NCBI GenBank assembly: GCA_023664305.1
Contig: JAMPFT010000022.1
Location: 1 to 58,357 of the forward strand
From: a bacterium
GTDB taxonomy: Bacteria; Bacillota; Clostridia; Lachnospirales; Lachnospiraceae
Length of the DNA stretch: 58,357 nt
Reading direction: 5' to 3'
Below are positions 16,422 through 29,484 of this stretch, piece after piece. A program made the translations under genes and the position numbers. Below the pieces are notes generated by a model, which worked only from the letters and a program-made list of their open reading frames with translations, was not told the DNA's origin and searched no databases. Positions within the stretch are counted from its first letter, which is position 1, and the number at the start of each line of letters is the position of its first letter.

Positions 16422-17486
16422 ATGGAGACAGTGACAGTAAAAATCAGACAGGATGCGGATGCGTTTTCCTCTGAGGAGGATGCCGCACTGCGCCGTGCCG
16501 GAAGCATTATCCGGGAAGGCGGGCTGGTGGCTTTCCCGACGGAGACGGTGTACGGTCTGGGCGGAGATGCGCTGAATCCGGATTCTTCCCGCAAGATCTA
16601 TGCCGCGAAGGGACGTCCTCAGGATAATCCGCTGATCGTCCATATCTGCAGATTCGAGGACATGAGAAGGATTGCCGCCAGAATACCGGAGGAGGCGGCG
16701 AAGCTCGCGGAGGCTTTCTGGCCGGGACCGCTTACCATGATCCTGAACAAATCGGACTGTGTCCCCGCGGAGACGACGGGAGGGCTGGATACCGTTGCAG
16801 TGCGGTTTCCCGCGAACAAAACGGCGCAGAAGCTGATCGAATACGGCGGCGGATATGTGGCCGCGCCCAGCGCAAACCGATCGGGGAGACCAAGCCCGAC
16901 CCTGGCGAAATATGTGTGCGAGGACATGGACGGCAGGATAGACATGATCGTGGATGGCGGCGGAGTCGAGATCGGGCTGGAATCCACGATCGTAGATCTG
17001 ACGGTTTCCCCGCCGCAGATTCTGCGTCCCGGATATGTGACGAAGGAAATGCTGGAGGCGGTTCTGGGAGAGGTGGCTGTAGACGCCGCGGTGCTGAATG
17101 CGGACAGCGGGCAGGTGCCCAGAGCGCCCGGAATGAAGTACCGCCATTATGCCCCGCGGGGAGAATTGGTCATTGTGGAGGGCAGCCCCGCAGACGTCGC
17201 TGCCTATATCAACAGGGCTGCCGGCGAGGACAGCGTAAGAGGAGAGAAGACGGGAGTCATCGGAACCAGCGAATTTTTGCGGGAATACCGCACGGATGTG
17301 GTTAAGTGCGTGGGAAGCAGAAAAGAGGAGGAAAGTATAGCCAGGCGTCTCTTTACGGTACTCAGGGAGTTTGACGAGGAGGGCGTCACCAGGATTTATT
17401 CCGAAAGCTTTGAGGCTTCCGGTCTGGGACAGGCCATCATGAACCGGCTGCTGCGGGCGGCAGGGCACAGGGTGATACAGGTATAG
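16422..17486 (+). CDS. sua5: L-threonylcarbamoyladenylate synthase (Sua5 type)
   Basis: Makes threonylcarbamoyl-AMP from Thr, bicarbonate and ATP for the tRNA t6A37 modification. The 354-residue protein is the long Sua5 form. A YrdC domain (about 10-200) has FPTETVYGLG, KGRPQDNPLIVH, FWPGPLT and SANRSG, and the C-terminal Sua5 domain follows PGMKYRHYAP. The ATG at 16422 is chosen for AAGGAG 9 nt upstream; the open frame extends to a TTG at 16359 without a good site. A -10-like TATAAT lies at 16373-16378, within a 24-base stretch repeated at 33843. Confidence 0.95.
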   Translation: METVTVKIRQDADAFSSEEDAALRRAGSIIREGGLVAFPTETVYGLGGDALNPDSSRKIYAAKGRPQDNPLIVHICRFEDMRRIAARIPEEAAKLAEAFWPGPLTMILNKSDCVPAETTGGLDTVAVRFPANKTAQKLIEYGGGYVAAPSANRSGRPSPTLAKYVCEDMDGRIDMIVDGGGVEIGLESTIVDLTVSPPQILRPGYVTKEMLEAVLGEVAVDAAVLNADSGQVPRAPGMKYRHYAPRGELVIVEGSPADVAAYINRAAGEDSVRGEKTGVIGTSEFLREYRTDVVKCVGSRKEEESIARRLFTVLREFDEEGVTRIYSESFEASGLGQAIMNRLLRAAGHRVIQV

Positions 17487-17580
17487 CGGCAGGCGAAAGC
17501 AGTATGGCTGCACAGGGAAACGGATCATGCACGGCGGGCGGCGCGGACGCTGTGTAAAATAATAAACCAGGAGGAACAAA

Positions 17581-18012
17581 ATGATAGCGATCGGAAGCGA
17601 CCATGGCGGATACGAATTGAAGAAAAAGGTGATCCGTTATCTGGAGGAAAAAAAGATTTCATACAGGGATATGGGATGCGACAGCAGAGAGTCGGTGGAT
17701 TATCCCGTTTACGGGCGGGCGGTGGCGCACGCTGTGGCGGAAGGTGTCTGCGAGACGGGCATCCTGATCTGCACGACGGGAATCGGCATCAGTATCTCGG
17801 CAAACAAGGTGAAGGGAATCCGCTGCGCGCTCTGTTCGGACACGCTGTCCGCAAAGCTGACAAGGCTGCACAACGACGCGAATATCCTGGCGCTGGGCGC
17901 GGGAATCGTAGGCGAAAACCTTGCGCTGGAAATTGTGGATACTTTTCTGAACACACCTTTTTCTGGCGAGGAGCGCCACCGCCGCCGGGTGGAAATGATC
18001 GAGGAACCGTAA
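17581..18012 (+). CDS. rpiB: Ribose-5-phosphate isomerase B
   Basis: Interconverts ribose-5-phosphate and ribulose-5-phosphate in the pentose phosphate pathway. The 143-residue protein has the RpiB/LacAB signature: SDHGGYELKK near the start, the active-site Cys in ILICTTGIGISISANK, and RLHNDANILALGAG. The start follows AGGAGG by 6 nt. It lies in the co-directional run between sua5 and upp and fits a nucleotide-precursor theme with upp and the dCMP deaminase. Confidence 0.96.
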   Translation: MIAIGSDHGGYELKKKVIRYLEEKKISYRDMGCDSRESVDYPVYGRAVAHAVAEGVCETGILICTTGIGISISANKVKGIRCALCSDTLSAKLTRLHNDANILALGAGIVGENLALEIVDTFLNTPFSGEERHRRRVEMIEEP

Positions 18013-18046
18013 AGAAAACTAAAATACTGTCGAGGAGGACAAGAAA

Positions 18047-18676
18047 GTGGCAAAAGTGGTAATTATGGATCATCCCCTGATTCAGCACAAGATCGGACTG
18101 ATCCGCAGGGAGGAGACGGGAACCAAGGATTTCAGACAGACCATCGGAGAAATCGCCATGCTGATCTGTTATGAGGCGACCAGGGATCTGAAGCTGGACG
18201 ATGTGGAGATCACAACCCCCATCTGCAAGACGACCGTGAAGGAACTGCGGGGGAAGAAAATGGCTGTGGTGCCGATCCTGCGCGCGGGCCTGGGTATGGT
18301 TGACGGTATGCTGACGCTGATTCCGGCGGCTAAGGTGGGACATATCGGACTGTACAGGGATCCCGAGACCTTAAAGCCTGTGGAGTATTACTGTAAGCTT
18401 CCCGCGGACTGCGCGGAACGGGAGGTGTTTGTGGTAGATCCCATGCTGGCAACAGGCGGTTCTTCCATCGCCGCAATTCAGATGCTGAAGGACAAGGGAT
18501 GCAAAAACATTCATTTCATGTGTATCATCGCAGCGCCGGAGGGCGTGCGGGCCATGGAGGCGGCACATCCGGATGTGGATATGTATGTGGGCGCAATGGA
18601 TGAAAGGCTGAATGACCACGGTTATATCGTTCCCGGTCTGGGAGACGCGGGAGACCGGATTTTCGGCACAAAGTAA
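18047..18676 (+). CDS. upp: Uracil phosphoribosyltransferase
   Basis: Salvages uracil: uracil + PRPP gives UMP. The 209-residue protein shows the family phrases [38 protein letters not shown], the PRPP loop [12 protein letters not shown], and [17 protein letters not shown] at the end. It starts with GTG, fixed by GAGGAGGAC just upstream. Spacing to rpiB is 34 nt and to the deaminase 16 nt, consistent with one operon. Confidence 0.97.
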   Translation: MAKVVIMDHPLIQHKIGLIRREETGTKDFRQTIGEIAMLICYEATRDLKLDDVEITTPICKTTVKELRGKKMAVVPILRAGLGMVDGMLTLIPAAKVGHIGLYRDPETLKPVEYYCKLPADCAEREVFVVDPMLATGGSSIAAIQMLKDKGCKNIHFMCIIAAPEGVRAMEAAHPDVDMYVGAMDERLNDHGYIVPGLGDAGDRIFGTK

Positions 18677-18692
18677 ACGTCCGGGAGGCAAA

Positions 18693-19172
18693 ATGAAGAG
18701 AGAGGACTATATCAGCTGGGATGAATATTTTATGGGAGTCGCCCAGTTGTCCGGTATGCGCTCCAAGGATCCCAATACGCAGGTGGGAGCATGCATCGTC
18801 AGCAGCGACAATAAAATTCTGTCTATGGGCTATAACGGATTTCCCAACGGCTGCTCGGATGATGAATTTCCGTGGGAGCGGGAGGGTGGAGAGCTGGAGA
18901 CGAAATATCCCTTTGTGACGCACGGAGAATTAAACGCCATCCTGAATTACAGGGGAGGCTCCCTGGAAGGGACAAAGCTGTATGTATCGCTGTTCCCCTG
19001 CAACGAATGTGCCAAGGCGATCATCCAGGCGGGCATCAGGACGGTGGTGTACGACAGCGATAAATATCAGGGGACGCCGGGGAACCGTGCGTCCAAAAGA
19101 ATGTTTGACGCGGCGGGAGTCGCATATGTCGGGTATTCCCGCACGGGCCGTCAGATTCATATCACCGTATAG
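18693..19172 (+). CDS. comEB: dCMP deaminase (ComEB family)
   Basis: Deaminates dCMP to dUMP for thymidylate synthesis. The 159-residue protein has the zinc cytidine/deoxycytidylate deaminase motifs: THGELNAI (His and catalytic Glu), and SLFPCNECAKAI (the two Cys). DPNTQVGACIV and GYNGFPNG are typical of dCMP deaminases. The ATG at 18693 follows GGGAGG by 6 nt; the frame is open further upstream only inside upp. Its position after upp supports a pyrimidine salvage role. Confidence 0.93.
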   Translation: MKREDYISWDEYFMGVAQLSGMRSKDPNTQVGACIVSSDNKILSMGYNGFPNGCSDDEFPWEREGGELETKYPFVTHGELNAILNYRGGSLEGTKLYVSLFPCNECAKAIIQAGIRTVVYDSDKYQGTPGNRASKRMFDAAGVAYVGYSRTGRQIHITV

Positions 19173-19196
19173 ACGTAGAAAGGCAAGGATACGGCA

Positions 19197-20387
19197 GTGA
19201 AGGGGCTCAGAAAAAGGACAGCGGTTTTGATGGCTGTCATACTTTTGATTATGGCATGGAAGGACACCGGACCCGGAGAGGCGGCCCCCGGTGTGCTTTT
19301 GGTGTCCGCAACTTCGACCACGCAGCAGCAGATCCAGGAGGCGGAGCAGCGGCGCCAGGAGCTGGAGAATGAGAAAAACCAAAACCAGGACGAGCTGGAG
19401 GGTCTGAAGGACGAGCAGGGAGAGCTGAAGCGGGAGCTGAATAACCTGAACGCGGAGCTGAACCGGATCGTGGAAAGGCTGCAGGAGCTGGAGGAACAGA
19501 TCGCGCAGAAGGAGCAGGAGATCGAGGAGACCCAGGCGGCGCTGGAGGAAGCGAGAGCTACCGAGGCGTGGCAGTATGAATGCATGGTGGCAAGAGTCCG
19601 GGATATGTATGAGCGCAAGGAGGACAGTTATATTGCGGCGCTGTTGAAGGAGAACAGTCTGGCGGATATGCTCAACGCGGCGGATTATATGGAGAGAGTC
19701 GCCGCCTATGAGCGCCGGATGATGGACGAGTACCAGGCCAACCGCATTTATATCGAAGAGGAGGAAGCAAGGCTTCAGAATGAGAAGGTGCAGCTGGATC
19801 TGCTGAAAGCGGAGGCCGAGGAAGAGAAAAACAAGGTAGCCGGATTGATCAGCAAGACCTCCAGCGCGGTGGCGCAGTACGGCGATCAGATAGAGGAAGC
19901 GGAAAAGCGGGCGCGGGAATACGAGGAAAAGCTGAAACAGGAAGAGGAAAATCTGGAGAATCTGCGGAAGAAGCTGGCGCAGGAGATTGCCTTGTCCCAG
20001 GCGGCGGCAAACGCAAAATGGCGCGATATTTCGGAGATTACATTTGCAGAAGGCGACAGGACCCTTCTGGCAAATCTGATTTACTGCGAGGCGGGAGCGG
20101 AGCCCTATGAGGGAAAGCTTGCCGTGGGCAGTGTGGTGATCAACCGGGTTCTGAGCGCAAAATTCCCGGACACGCTGATCGGCGTTGTCTATCAGAACCG
20201 GCAGTTTTCGCCGGTGGCCAGCGGCAGACTGCAGCTGGCGCTGGCGGCAAACAAGGCCACCCAGAGCTGCTATCAGGCGGCCGACGAGGCAATGTCCGGC
20301 GTTACGAACGTGGGAAACTGCGTGTTTTTCCGAACTCCCATACCCGGGCTGACCGGAATCAACATCGGCGGGCATGTGTTTTATTAA
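19197..20387 (+). CDS. Secreted coiled-coil protein with SleB-type cell wall hydrolase domain
   Basis: A 396-residue exported protein. A signal peptide or anchor spans about 5-20, and residues about 38-265 form a long coiled coil rich in Glu/Gln/Leu (similar to NlpC/P60-associated PcsB-type coils). The C-terminal domain of about 105 residues is the hydrolase_2/SleB fold: DRTLLANLIYCEAGAEPYEG with the catalytic Glu, AVGSVVINRV, QFSPV, and FFRTP. The start is GTG. Such coiled-coil wall hydrolases work in cell division or spore germination; which one applies cannot be told. Its last 4 bp overlap the end of the convergent DUF402 gene. Confidence 0.88.
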   Translation: MKGLRKRTAVLMAVILLIMAWKDTGPGEAAPGVLLVSATSTTQQQIQEAEQRRQELENEKNQNQDELEGLKDEQGELKRELNNLNAELNRIVERLQELEEQIAQKEQEIEETQAALEEARATEAWQYECMVARVRDMYERKEDSYIAALLKENSLADMLNAADYMERVAAYERRMMDEYQANRIYIEEEEARLQNEKVQLDLLKAEAEEEKNKVAGLISKTSSAVAQYGDQIEEAEKRAREYEEKLKQEEENLENLRKKLAQEIALSQAAANAKWRDISEITFAEGDRTLLANLIYCEAGAEPYEGKLAVGSVVINRVLSAKFPDTLIGVVYQNRQFSPVASGRLQLALAANKATQSCYQAADEAMSGVTNVGNCVFFRTPIPGLTGINIGGHVFY

Positions 20388-20863
20388 ATCCCCAGCTCGT
20401 CCAGGCGGGCCTGGAGCCGGTCAAATTTGTCACGGTAGATCATGGAGAGCAGATGGTTCAGACTGCGAAGGCAGGAGGACAGCTGCTCTTTTGTGAGCAG
20501 TCCGCGTTCCATGGCTTCCGCCAGTTCGTCCAGATCCACGACCTCTACCCGGCCGTCCGGATAAACGATCACGTCCGCCAGCAGATCGGTGACGGTGAGC
20601 GAATGCGCCGCATCATCGTAGGAAAATTCGACGATATCACAGTACCAGTACACCAAAGTGTCGTCGGCCCGATAGATCTTGCTGACCTTAAGTCCCTCCT
20701 GCAGAAAATAGCAGGAGCATCCGTGGGAGAAATTCGGCTTGGGCCGGAGGGTGTTCCATTTGGTGACAATATATTCGTCGGTCTGCTTTAGAATAACGTC
20801 ATCCTTCAACGGGATGCACTCTGCGGGAATCAGTCTGCGGCGGTAAAGGCTGGAGAGAATCAT
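20384..20863 (-). CDS. DUF402 family protein
   Basis: A 159-residue cytosolic protein of the DUF402 (FomD/Ntdp-like) superfamily: RRLIPAECIPLKDD start, then a beta-rich core with WNTLRPKPNFSHGCSCYFL, VYWYCDIVEFSYD and the acidic signature VIVYPDGRVEVVDLDELAEA, where Asp/Glu residues bind metal in the family. Some members are nucleoside di/triphosphatases, but the substrate here is unknown. The ATG at 20863 is used because AAAGGAGA precedes it; a frame to 20917 would overlap the upstream acetyltransferase. The two genes are probably co-transcribed. Confidence 0.85.
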   Translation of the reverse strand: MILSSLYRRRLIPAECIPLKDDVILKQTDEYIVTKWNTLRPKPNFSHGCSCYFLQEGLKVSKIYRADDTLVYWYCDIVEFSYDDAAHSLTVTDLLADVIVYPDGRVEVVDLDELAEAMERGLLTKEQLSSCLRSLNHLLSMIYRDKFDRLQARLDELGI

Positions 20864-20913
20864 GTGTGCGGGTCTCCTTTCTTGGATGTAAATGCGGGCG
20901 CGGCCGTGCGGCG

Positions 20914-21489
20914 TCACTGTCCGCGGAAATCAGGCGCAGGATGAGCTGATCGGCGCTCCAGCTCGGGAAAGGGGATAAACGGCAGGGGAGAAGCGGTGTG
21001 CGGACAGAGCTCTTTTTCCATCCAGATCATGTCGTACCAGACTCCCTGCTTGAAGCCCGAGGCATGGAAGTGGGCGACGGTTTTATACCCGAAGCTTTCA
21101 TGAAATGCGATGCTGGAGGGGTTGGGCCAGGCAATACAGGCGCAGAGATTGCAGATATGCTGTTTTTTCAGAAGCTCCTCCAGAGCGCTGTAGAGCAGAC
21201 GGCCGATCCCGAGCCGCTCGCTGCCCTCCCTGACGTAGATTGACGTTTCCACGGACCAGTCGTAGGCGGCTCTCGATTTGAAGGCCGACGCGTAGGCGTA
21301 GCCCGAGATCACTCCGTTTTCTTCCGCGACAAGATAAGGATATTTTTCCAGCGTATGCAGAATGCGCGCCTTAAATTCTTCCGCGGAAGGAACAAGGTAT
21401 TCAAAGGTTACGGGCGTGTTTTCCACATAGGGCGCGTAAATCTGTACCAGCTCGGCCGCGTCGTCCGCGGCGGCGATTCGAATGTTCAT
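20914..21489 (-). CDS. GNAT N-acetyltransferase (phosphinothricin-acetyltransferase-like)
   Basis: A 191-residue acetyl-CoA-dependent N-acetyltransferase. It begins MNIRIAAADDAAELVQIYAPYVENTPVTFEY, the usual opening of the Bar/Pat subgroup. It has VETSIYVREGSERLGIGRLLYSAL (acetyl-CoA-binding motif A; R/Q-x-x-G-x-G/A as RLGIG) and CIAWPNPSSIAFHESFGYK, with the HxxxxF end. The C-terminal 25 residues (PLPFIPFPELERR) are an extra tail. The substrate is not predictable; related enzymes acetylate methionine derivatives. GAAGGGAGA lies before the ATG. Confidence 0.87.
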   Translation of the reverse strand: MNIRIAAADDAAELVQIYAPYVENTPVTFEYLVPSAEEFKARILHTLEKYPYLVAEENGVISGYAYASAFKSRAAYDWSVETSIYVREGSERLGIGRLLYSALEELLKKQHICNLCACIAWPNPSSIAFHESFGYKTVAHFHASGFKQGVWYDMIWMEKELCPHTASPLPFIPFPELERRSAHPAPDFRGQ

Positions 21490-21763
21490 GCGAATCTCCC
21501 TTCCCGCCGCAGCTTTTGGCGCAGGCGTTTTAATTTCGCAAATTTTTTTTTCGCTGAAGCCTTTGTTCTGGCGGCAGGCGGCGCGCGTCTTTCCGACGGC
21601 GGCTGTTTCGGCTTTTTCGGAAAAATGCCGAAGAATGAACCGGGAAAAAGGAGAAAATCAGGAAAATTCCCCGAAAATCTCAGCGAAAAATGTTTCTTTC
21701 TACAAATATTACAACTGCATGGGCCTCAAGTCAATGCAGATTTGAGAAAAAAGAGGGGAACTC
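21490..21763. other. Intergenic gap before the atp operon, no gene seen
   Basis: Between the divergent acetyltransferase and atp genes. It holds an imperfect hairpin CGGCTTTTTCGGAAAAATGCCG (about 21608-21629 region) and a 9-T run near 21541. No convincing open frame with a ribosome-binding site or RNA gene is visible. Confidence 0.5.
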
Positions 21764-21792
21764 TGGACATTTTTGAAAAAATTGGATATAAT
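21764..21792 (+). promoter_or_regulatory. Promoter of the atp operon, abutting the first start codon
   Basis: -35 TGGACA, 17 nt, -10 TATAAT. The -10 box ends only 7 nt before the ATG at 21800, so the transcript would begin at or beside that codon and leave no room for a ribosome-binding site. Confidence 0.75.
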
Positions 21793-21799
21793 CATCTAC

Positions 21800-22042
21800 A
21801 TGAGGCAACGCAAAGATAACAGAAAAAAGACATTTCAGACGCTGACCCTGATTACGCAGCTGGGGTTGATTATGATTGTGGCGATGGGAATGACTACCGC
21901 ATTGGGCGTCTGGCTGGACCGCAGGCTGGGGACGTCCTTTCTTACGGTGGTCCTGTTTTTTGTGGGCGCGGCAGGCGGAGTGCAGGCGGTTTACCGCATG
22001 GTGCAGCAGATTTTCGGAGACGAAGACGGGAAAGATGATTAG
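21800..22042 (+). CDS. atpZ: AtpZ/AtpI-like small membrane protein
   Basis: An 80-residue protein with two predicted membrane helices (about 18-40 and 46-66). TLITQLGLIMIVAMGMTTALGVWLDRRLGTSF matches the AtpZ/AtpI family that precedes F-ATPase operons and is linked to Mg2+ transport or c-ring assembly. The start is uncertain: an in-frame TTG at 21773 has GAGGGG about 13 nt upstream, while ATG 21800 is the natural family start but sits at the expected +1 of the promoter. It overlaps the next gene by 8 nt. Confidence 0.8.
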   Translation: MRQRKDNRKKTFQTLTLITQLGLIMIVAMGMTTALGVWLDRRLGTSFLTVVLFFVGAAGGVQAVYRMVQQIFGDEDGKDD

Positions 22043-22502
22043 ACTTCTGAAGAAGGCGGACAGGATACTTTTGGAAATGCATACAGGCATGATTTTATAC
22101 GGAGCCGTCTGCCAGACCGTGGGTTTCTTTCTGGCGAAGGATCAGATCAGATATGCCCAGAGTCTCTGGTTCGGGATCCTGTTTGCGGCAGTGAACTGCG
22201 TCCATATGGCGCGGACGCTGGATCGGGCGCTGCCCCGGGGAGAGGACGCCGCGAAGGCGATCACAAGAGGCTATGTTTTCCGGTATCTCATGCTGATTGT
22301 AGTGCTGGGCGCCGTATCGCTGACCGGGGTCCTGGATACGCTGATCGTCTTTCTGGGGTATATGGGCATGAAGATAACCGCATATCTTCAGCCGCTCACA
22401 CATAAATTCTTCAATAAACTGTTCTGTGAGACGGATCCGGTTCCGGAGGCGGTTTCCGGGGAAGAAGGGGAAACGCCGGGGGAAGAAAGCCGGGAAGTCT
22501 GA
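22035..22502 (+). CDS. atpI: ATP synthase subunit I-like membrane protein
   Basis: A 155-residue protein with four likely helices (about 15-33, 36-55, 80-100, 103-120), as in F-ATPase subunit I, which helps assemble the c-ring. The conserved sequence is low, so the assignment rests mostly on position between atpZ and atpB, size and topology. The C-terminus is an acidic tail (GEEGETPGEESREV). The start overlaps the preceding stop, suggesting translational coupling. Confidence 0.75.
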   Translation: MIRLLKKADRILLEMHTGMILYGAVCQTVGFFLAKDQIRYAQSLWFGILFAAVNCVHMARTLDRALPRGEDAAKAITRGYVFRYLMLIVVLGAVSLTGVLDTLIVFLGYMGMKITAYLQPLTHKFFNKLFCETDPVPEAVSGEEGETPGEESREV

Positions 22503-22561
22503 AGGAGCATTTTATATTGAAATGAAGTACCAAAAAGAAAAAAAGAAAAGGAGGTGAGAGT

Positions 22562-23302
22562 ATGGAACATGGAATCTTGTTATCCGGCGGGGCCGACGTG
22601 GATTTTATGATTCACGGGATCTTTCAGTATTCCTTTTTCGGACACGACGTCTGGATAACAACAACGCATGTATGTATCCTGATCGTGATGCTGGTTCTTG
22701 TGGGATTTGCGATTGCGGCGAATCGGCGCATCGCAAAGGCCGCGGAGGTGCCCGGAGGATTTCAGAACGTAGTGGAGCTGATTGTGGAAAAGCTGGACGG
22801 CATGGTGGATGTATCCATGGAACAGGCGGCGCCGAAGTTTTATAACTATATCGGCACGGTGTTTATCTTCATTCTGTTCAGCAATATTTCAGGCTTGCTG
22901 GGACTGAGGCCTCCCACAGCGGATTACGGAGTAACGCTGCCGTTAGCGCTGATCACCTTTACTCTGATCCATGTAAACAAGTGGAAATATCAGAAGCCCA
23001 TGACCATCTGGGAGGATATGTGTTCACCGCTGCCGAAATGGCTGCCGATCTGGGTTCCCATCAATCTGATCAGCAACATAGCGGTGCCGATATCCCTTTC
23101 CCTGCGTCTGTTTGCAAATGTGCTTTCAGGTACTATCATGCTGGCTCTTGTCTACGGACTTTTGGGATGGTTTGCCACCATATGGCCGGCGGCGCTGCAC
23201 ATATACCTGGATCTGTTTTCGGGAGCCATACAGACATATGTGTTCTGTATGTTGACCATGACCTATATCTCGAACGAGATAGGGGATGGCGTAAGAAGGT
23301 AA
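22562..23302 (+). CDS. atpB: F-type ATP synthase subunit a
   Basis: Membrane stator subunit that forms the two ion half-channels against the c-ring. The 246-residue protein has five or more helices. The essential Arg is in the family motif SLSLRLFANVLSG (about residue 180), and the last helix contains LDLFSGAIQTYVFCMLTMTYI. AAAAGGAGG lies 7-9 nt before the ATG. Together with the Na+-type c-subunit next to it, it may conduct Na+, though the a-subunit sequence alone does not decide this. Confidence 0.96.
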   Translation: MEHGILLSGGADVDFMIHGIFQYSFFGHDVWITTTHVCILIVMLVLVGFAIAANRRIAKAAEVPGGFQNVVELIVEKLDGMVDVSMEQAAPKFYNYIGTVFIFILFSNISGLLGLRPPTADYGVTLPLALITFTLIHVNKWKYQKPMTIWEDMCSPLPKWLPIWVPINLISNIAVPISLSLRLFANVLSGTIMLALVYGLLGWFATIWPAALHIYLDLFSGAIQTYVFCMLTMTYISNEIGDGVRR

Positions 23303-23309
23303 TCCATAA

Positions 23310-23600
<291 letters not shown>

Positions 23601-23653
23601 GGGAAGGGCGCAAAAAGAATGCACCGTTTTGAAAGGCAGAAAGGAGGCAGAGA

Positions 23654-24183
23654 ATGATACTTTTAACAGAGGTTCAGGGAATGGCGAGACTTTTCGACCT
23701 GGACTGGCAGCTGATTGCCGACGCCTGTCTCATGATGATAGCGATTTTCGTCCTCTTTCTTCTGATGAGCTTTCTCCTGTTCAATCCTGCAAGAAAGATG
23801 CTCAACGGCCGTAAGGAAAAGATCCGCACGGAGCTGGAGACGGCAAAGCAGAATATGGACGAAGCGCAGCATCTGAAAGAAGAATATGAGACGAAGCTGA
23901 AGGAGATCGATAAGGAAGCGGAAGGAATCTTAAGCGAGAGCCGCAGAAAAGCGCTGAATAACGAAAACCAGATTATCGCGCAGGCGAAGGACGAGGCGGC
24001 GCGTATCCTGGAGAGAGCCAGGGTTGAGGCTGTGCTTGAGAAACAGAAGGTGTCCGACGAAGTGAAGCAGGAGATCATTTCCGTTGCGTCCGTCATGGCA
24101 GGCAAGGTGGTGGCGGCGTCTATCGATACTACCGTGCAGGAACAGCTGATCGATGAAACCTTAAAGGAAATGGGTGACAAAAC

Positions 24184-24196
<13 letters not shown>
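23654..24196 (+). CDS. atpF: F-type ATP synthase subunit b
   Basis: Peripheral stalk. One N-terminal membrane helix (about 22-44, MMIAIFVLFLLMSFLLFNPA) is followed by a long charged helix (RKEKIRTELETAKQNMDEAQ and on) that dimerises and binds delta. The 180-residue length is normal. GAAAGGAGG precedes the ATG at 23654. Its end overlaps atpH by 13 nt, so the two are likely translationally coupled. Confidence 0.94.
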
Positions 24197-26272
<2,076 letters not shown>

Positions 26273-26290
26273 TTGAAGGAGACTTAAACT

Positions 26291-28578
<2,288 letters not shown>

Positions 28579-28605
28579 CGGAAGGCGATAGGAGGAGGAT
28601 AGAGA

Positions 28606-29010
28606 ATGGCAGATAGGAACAGTTTCCTTCTGCGCGTTATCACACCGGACAGAATTTTTTATGAGAAACAGGTTCAGATGGTGGAGTTTAACACCACAGA
28701 AGGAGAGATCGGGGTACTGCCGGGACATGTGCCGCTTACTGTGATTTTGAAGCCGGGGATTCTGGATATCACGGAAGACGGCCAAGATAAGATTGCGGCG
28801 CTGCATGCCGGATTTGCGGAGATCCTTCCGGATCGGGTGACGATTCTGGCCGAAATCATTGAATGGCCGGAGGAAATCGACGGAGAACGGGCCGCGGCGG
28901 CAAAGGAACGGGCGGAAGAAAGACTCCGAACCAAGACTCCCGAAACGGATGTGATGAGGGCCGAGACTGCTCTTCAGCGTGCGATTGCAAGAATACAGGT
29001 GCTGCGATAA
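28606..29010 (+). CDS. atpC: F-type ATP synthase subunit epsilon
   Basis: Regulatory F1 subunit. The 134-residue protein has the N-terminal beta-sandwich (VITPDRIFYEKQVQMVEFNTTEGEIGVLPGH) and a two-helix C-terminal domain (AAKERAEERL to the end). It closes the operon. I see no strong terminator in the 66-nt gap that follows, so transcription may run into the next three genes. Confidence 0.96.
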   Translation: MADRNSFLLRVITPDRIFYEKQVQMVEFNTTEGEIGVLPGHVPLTVILKPGILDITEDGQDKIAALHAGFAEILPDRVTILAEIIEWPEEIDGERAAAAKERAEERLRTKTPETDVMRAETALQRAIARIQVLR

Positions 29011-29076
29011 ACGGCTGCAGTAACGATTGGACTGAAAACTGCATATGCTGTAAAAAAGATTTTTTAAGGAACGCAT

Positions 29077-29484
29077 ATGGAATTTCACTCGAAACTGTCA
29101 CAGCCGTCTGTTGAGCAAGGGGTAAGGGGCTGGAATGGGCCCCTTCCTTTTTATATGACCTACCCGGGATATTTCGGCCCGGCACAGGAGGCGCAGCTGT
29201 TGCGGGATCTGGAGTATCTGCAGCAGCTGTATCCCGGCGAGGTGAAGAGATACCAGCGCAGGATTGCCGAGATACTGGATAAGGCGGATTACGAAGGGAG
29301 CATGATTTATGACGAGTATCCCGACAAGTACAGCCTCAGGGCGCTGACCGCCTCCATACTGACCGTGTTTCAGAGGGAGGAAGAAAATCCGCCTTCGGAG
29401 GAATTGGTACAGGTACTTTTGTTTAACGAGATTTACAAGCGCCGTCACGGCGGAAGGCGGGGACGGTACGAAAGGATTTTTTGA
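29077..29484 (+). CDS. Conserved protein of unknown function
   Basis: A 135-residue, charged, soluble protein. Its core phrase DLEYLQQLYPGEVKRYQRRIAEILDKADYEGSMIYDEYPDKYSLRAL reads like a family of small Lachnospiraceae proteins that I remember only as hypothetical. It is probably helical, with a basic tail KRRHGGRRGRYERIF. TAAGGAA lies before the ATG. The last four bases (TTGA) overlap the TTG start of the methyltransferase gene, a coupled arrangement suggesting that the two work together. Confidence 0.7.
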   Translation: MEFHSKLSQPSVEQGVRGWNGPLPFYMTYPGYFGPAQEAQLLRDLEYLQQLYPGEVKRYQRRIAEILDKADYEGSMIYDEYPDKYSLRALTASILTVFQREEENPPSEELVQVLLFNEIYKRRHGGRRGRYERIF

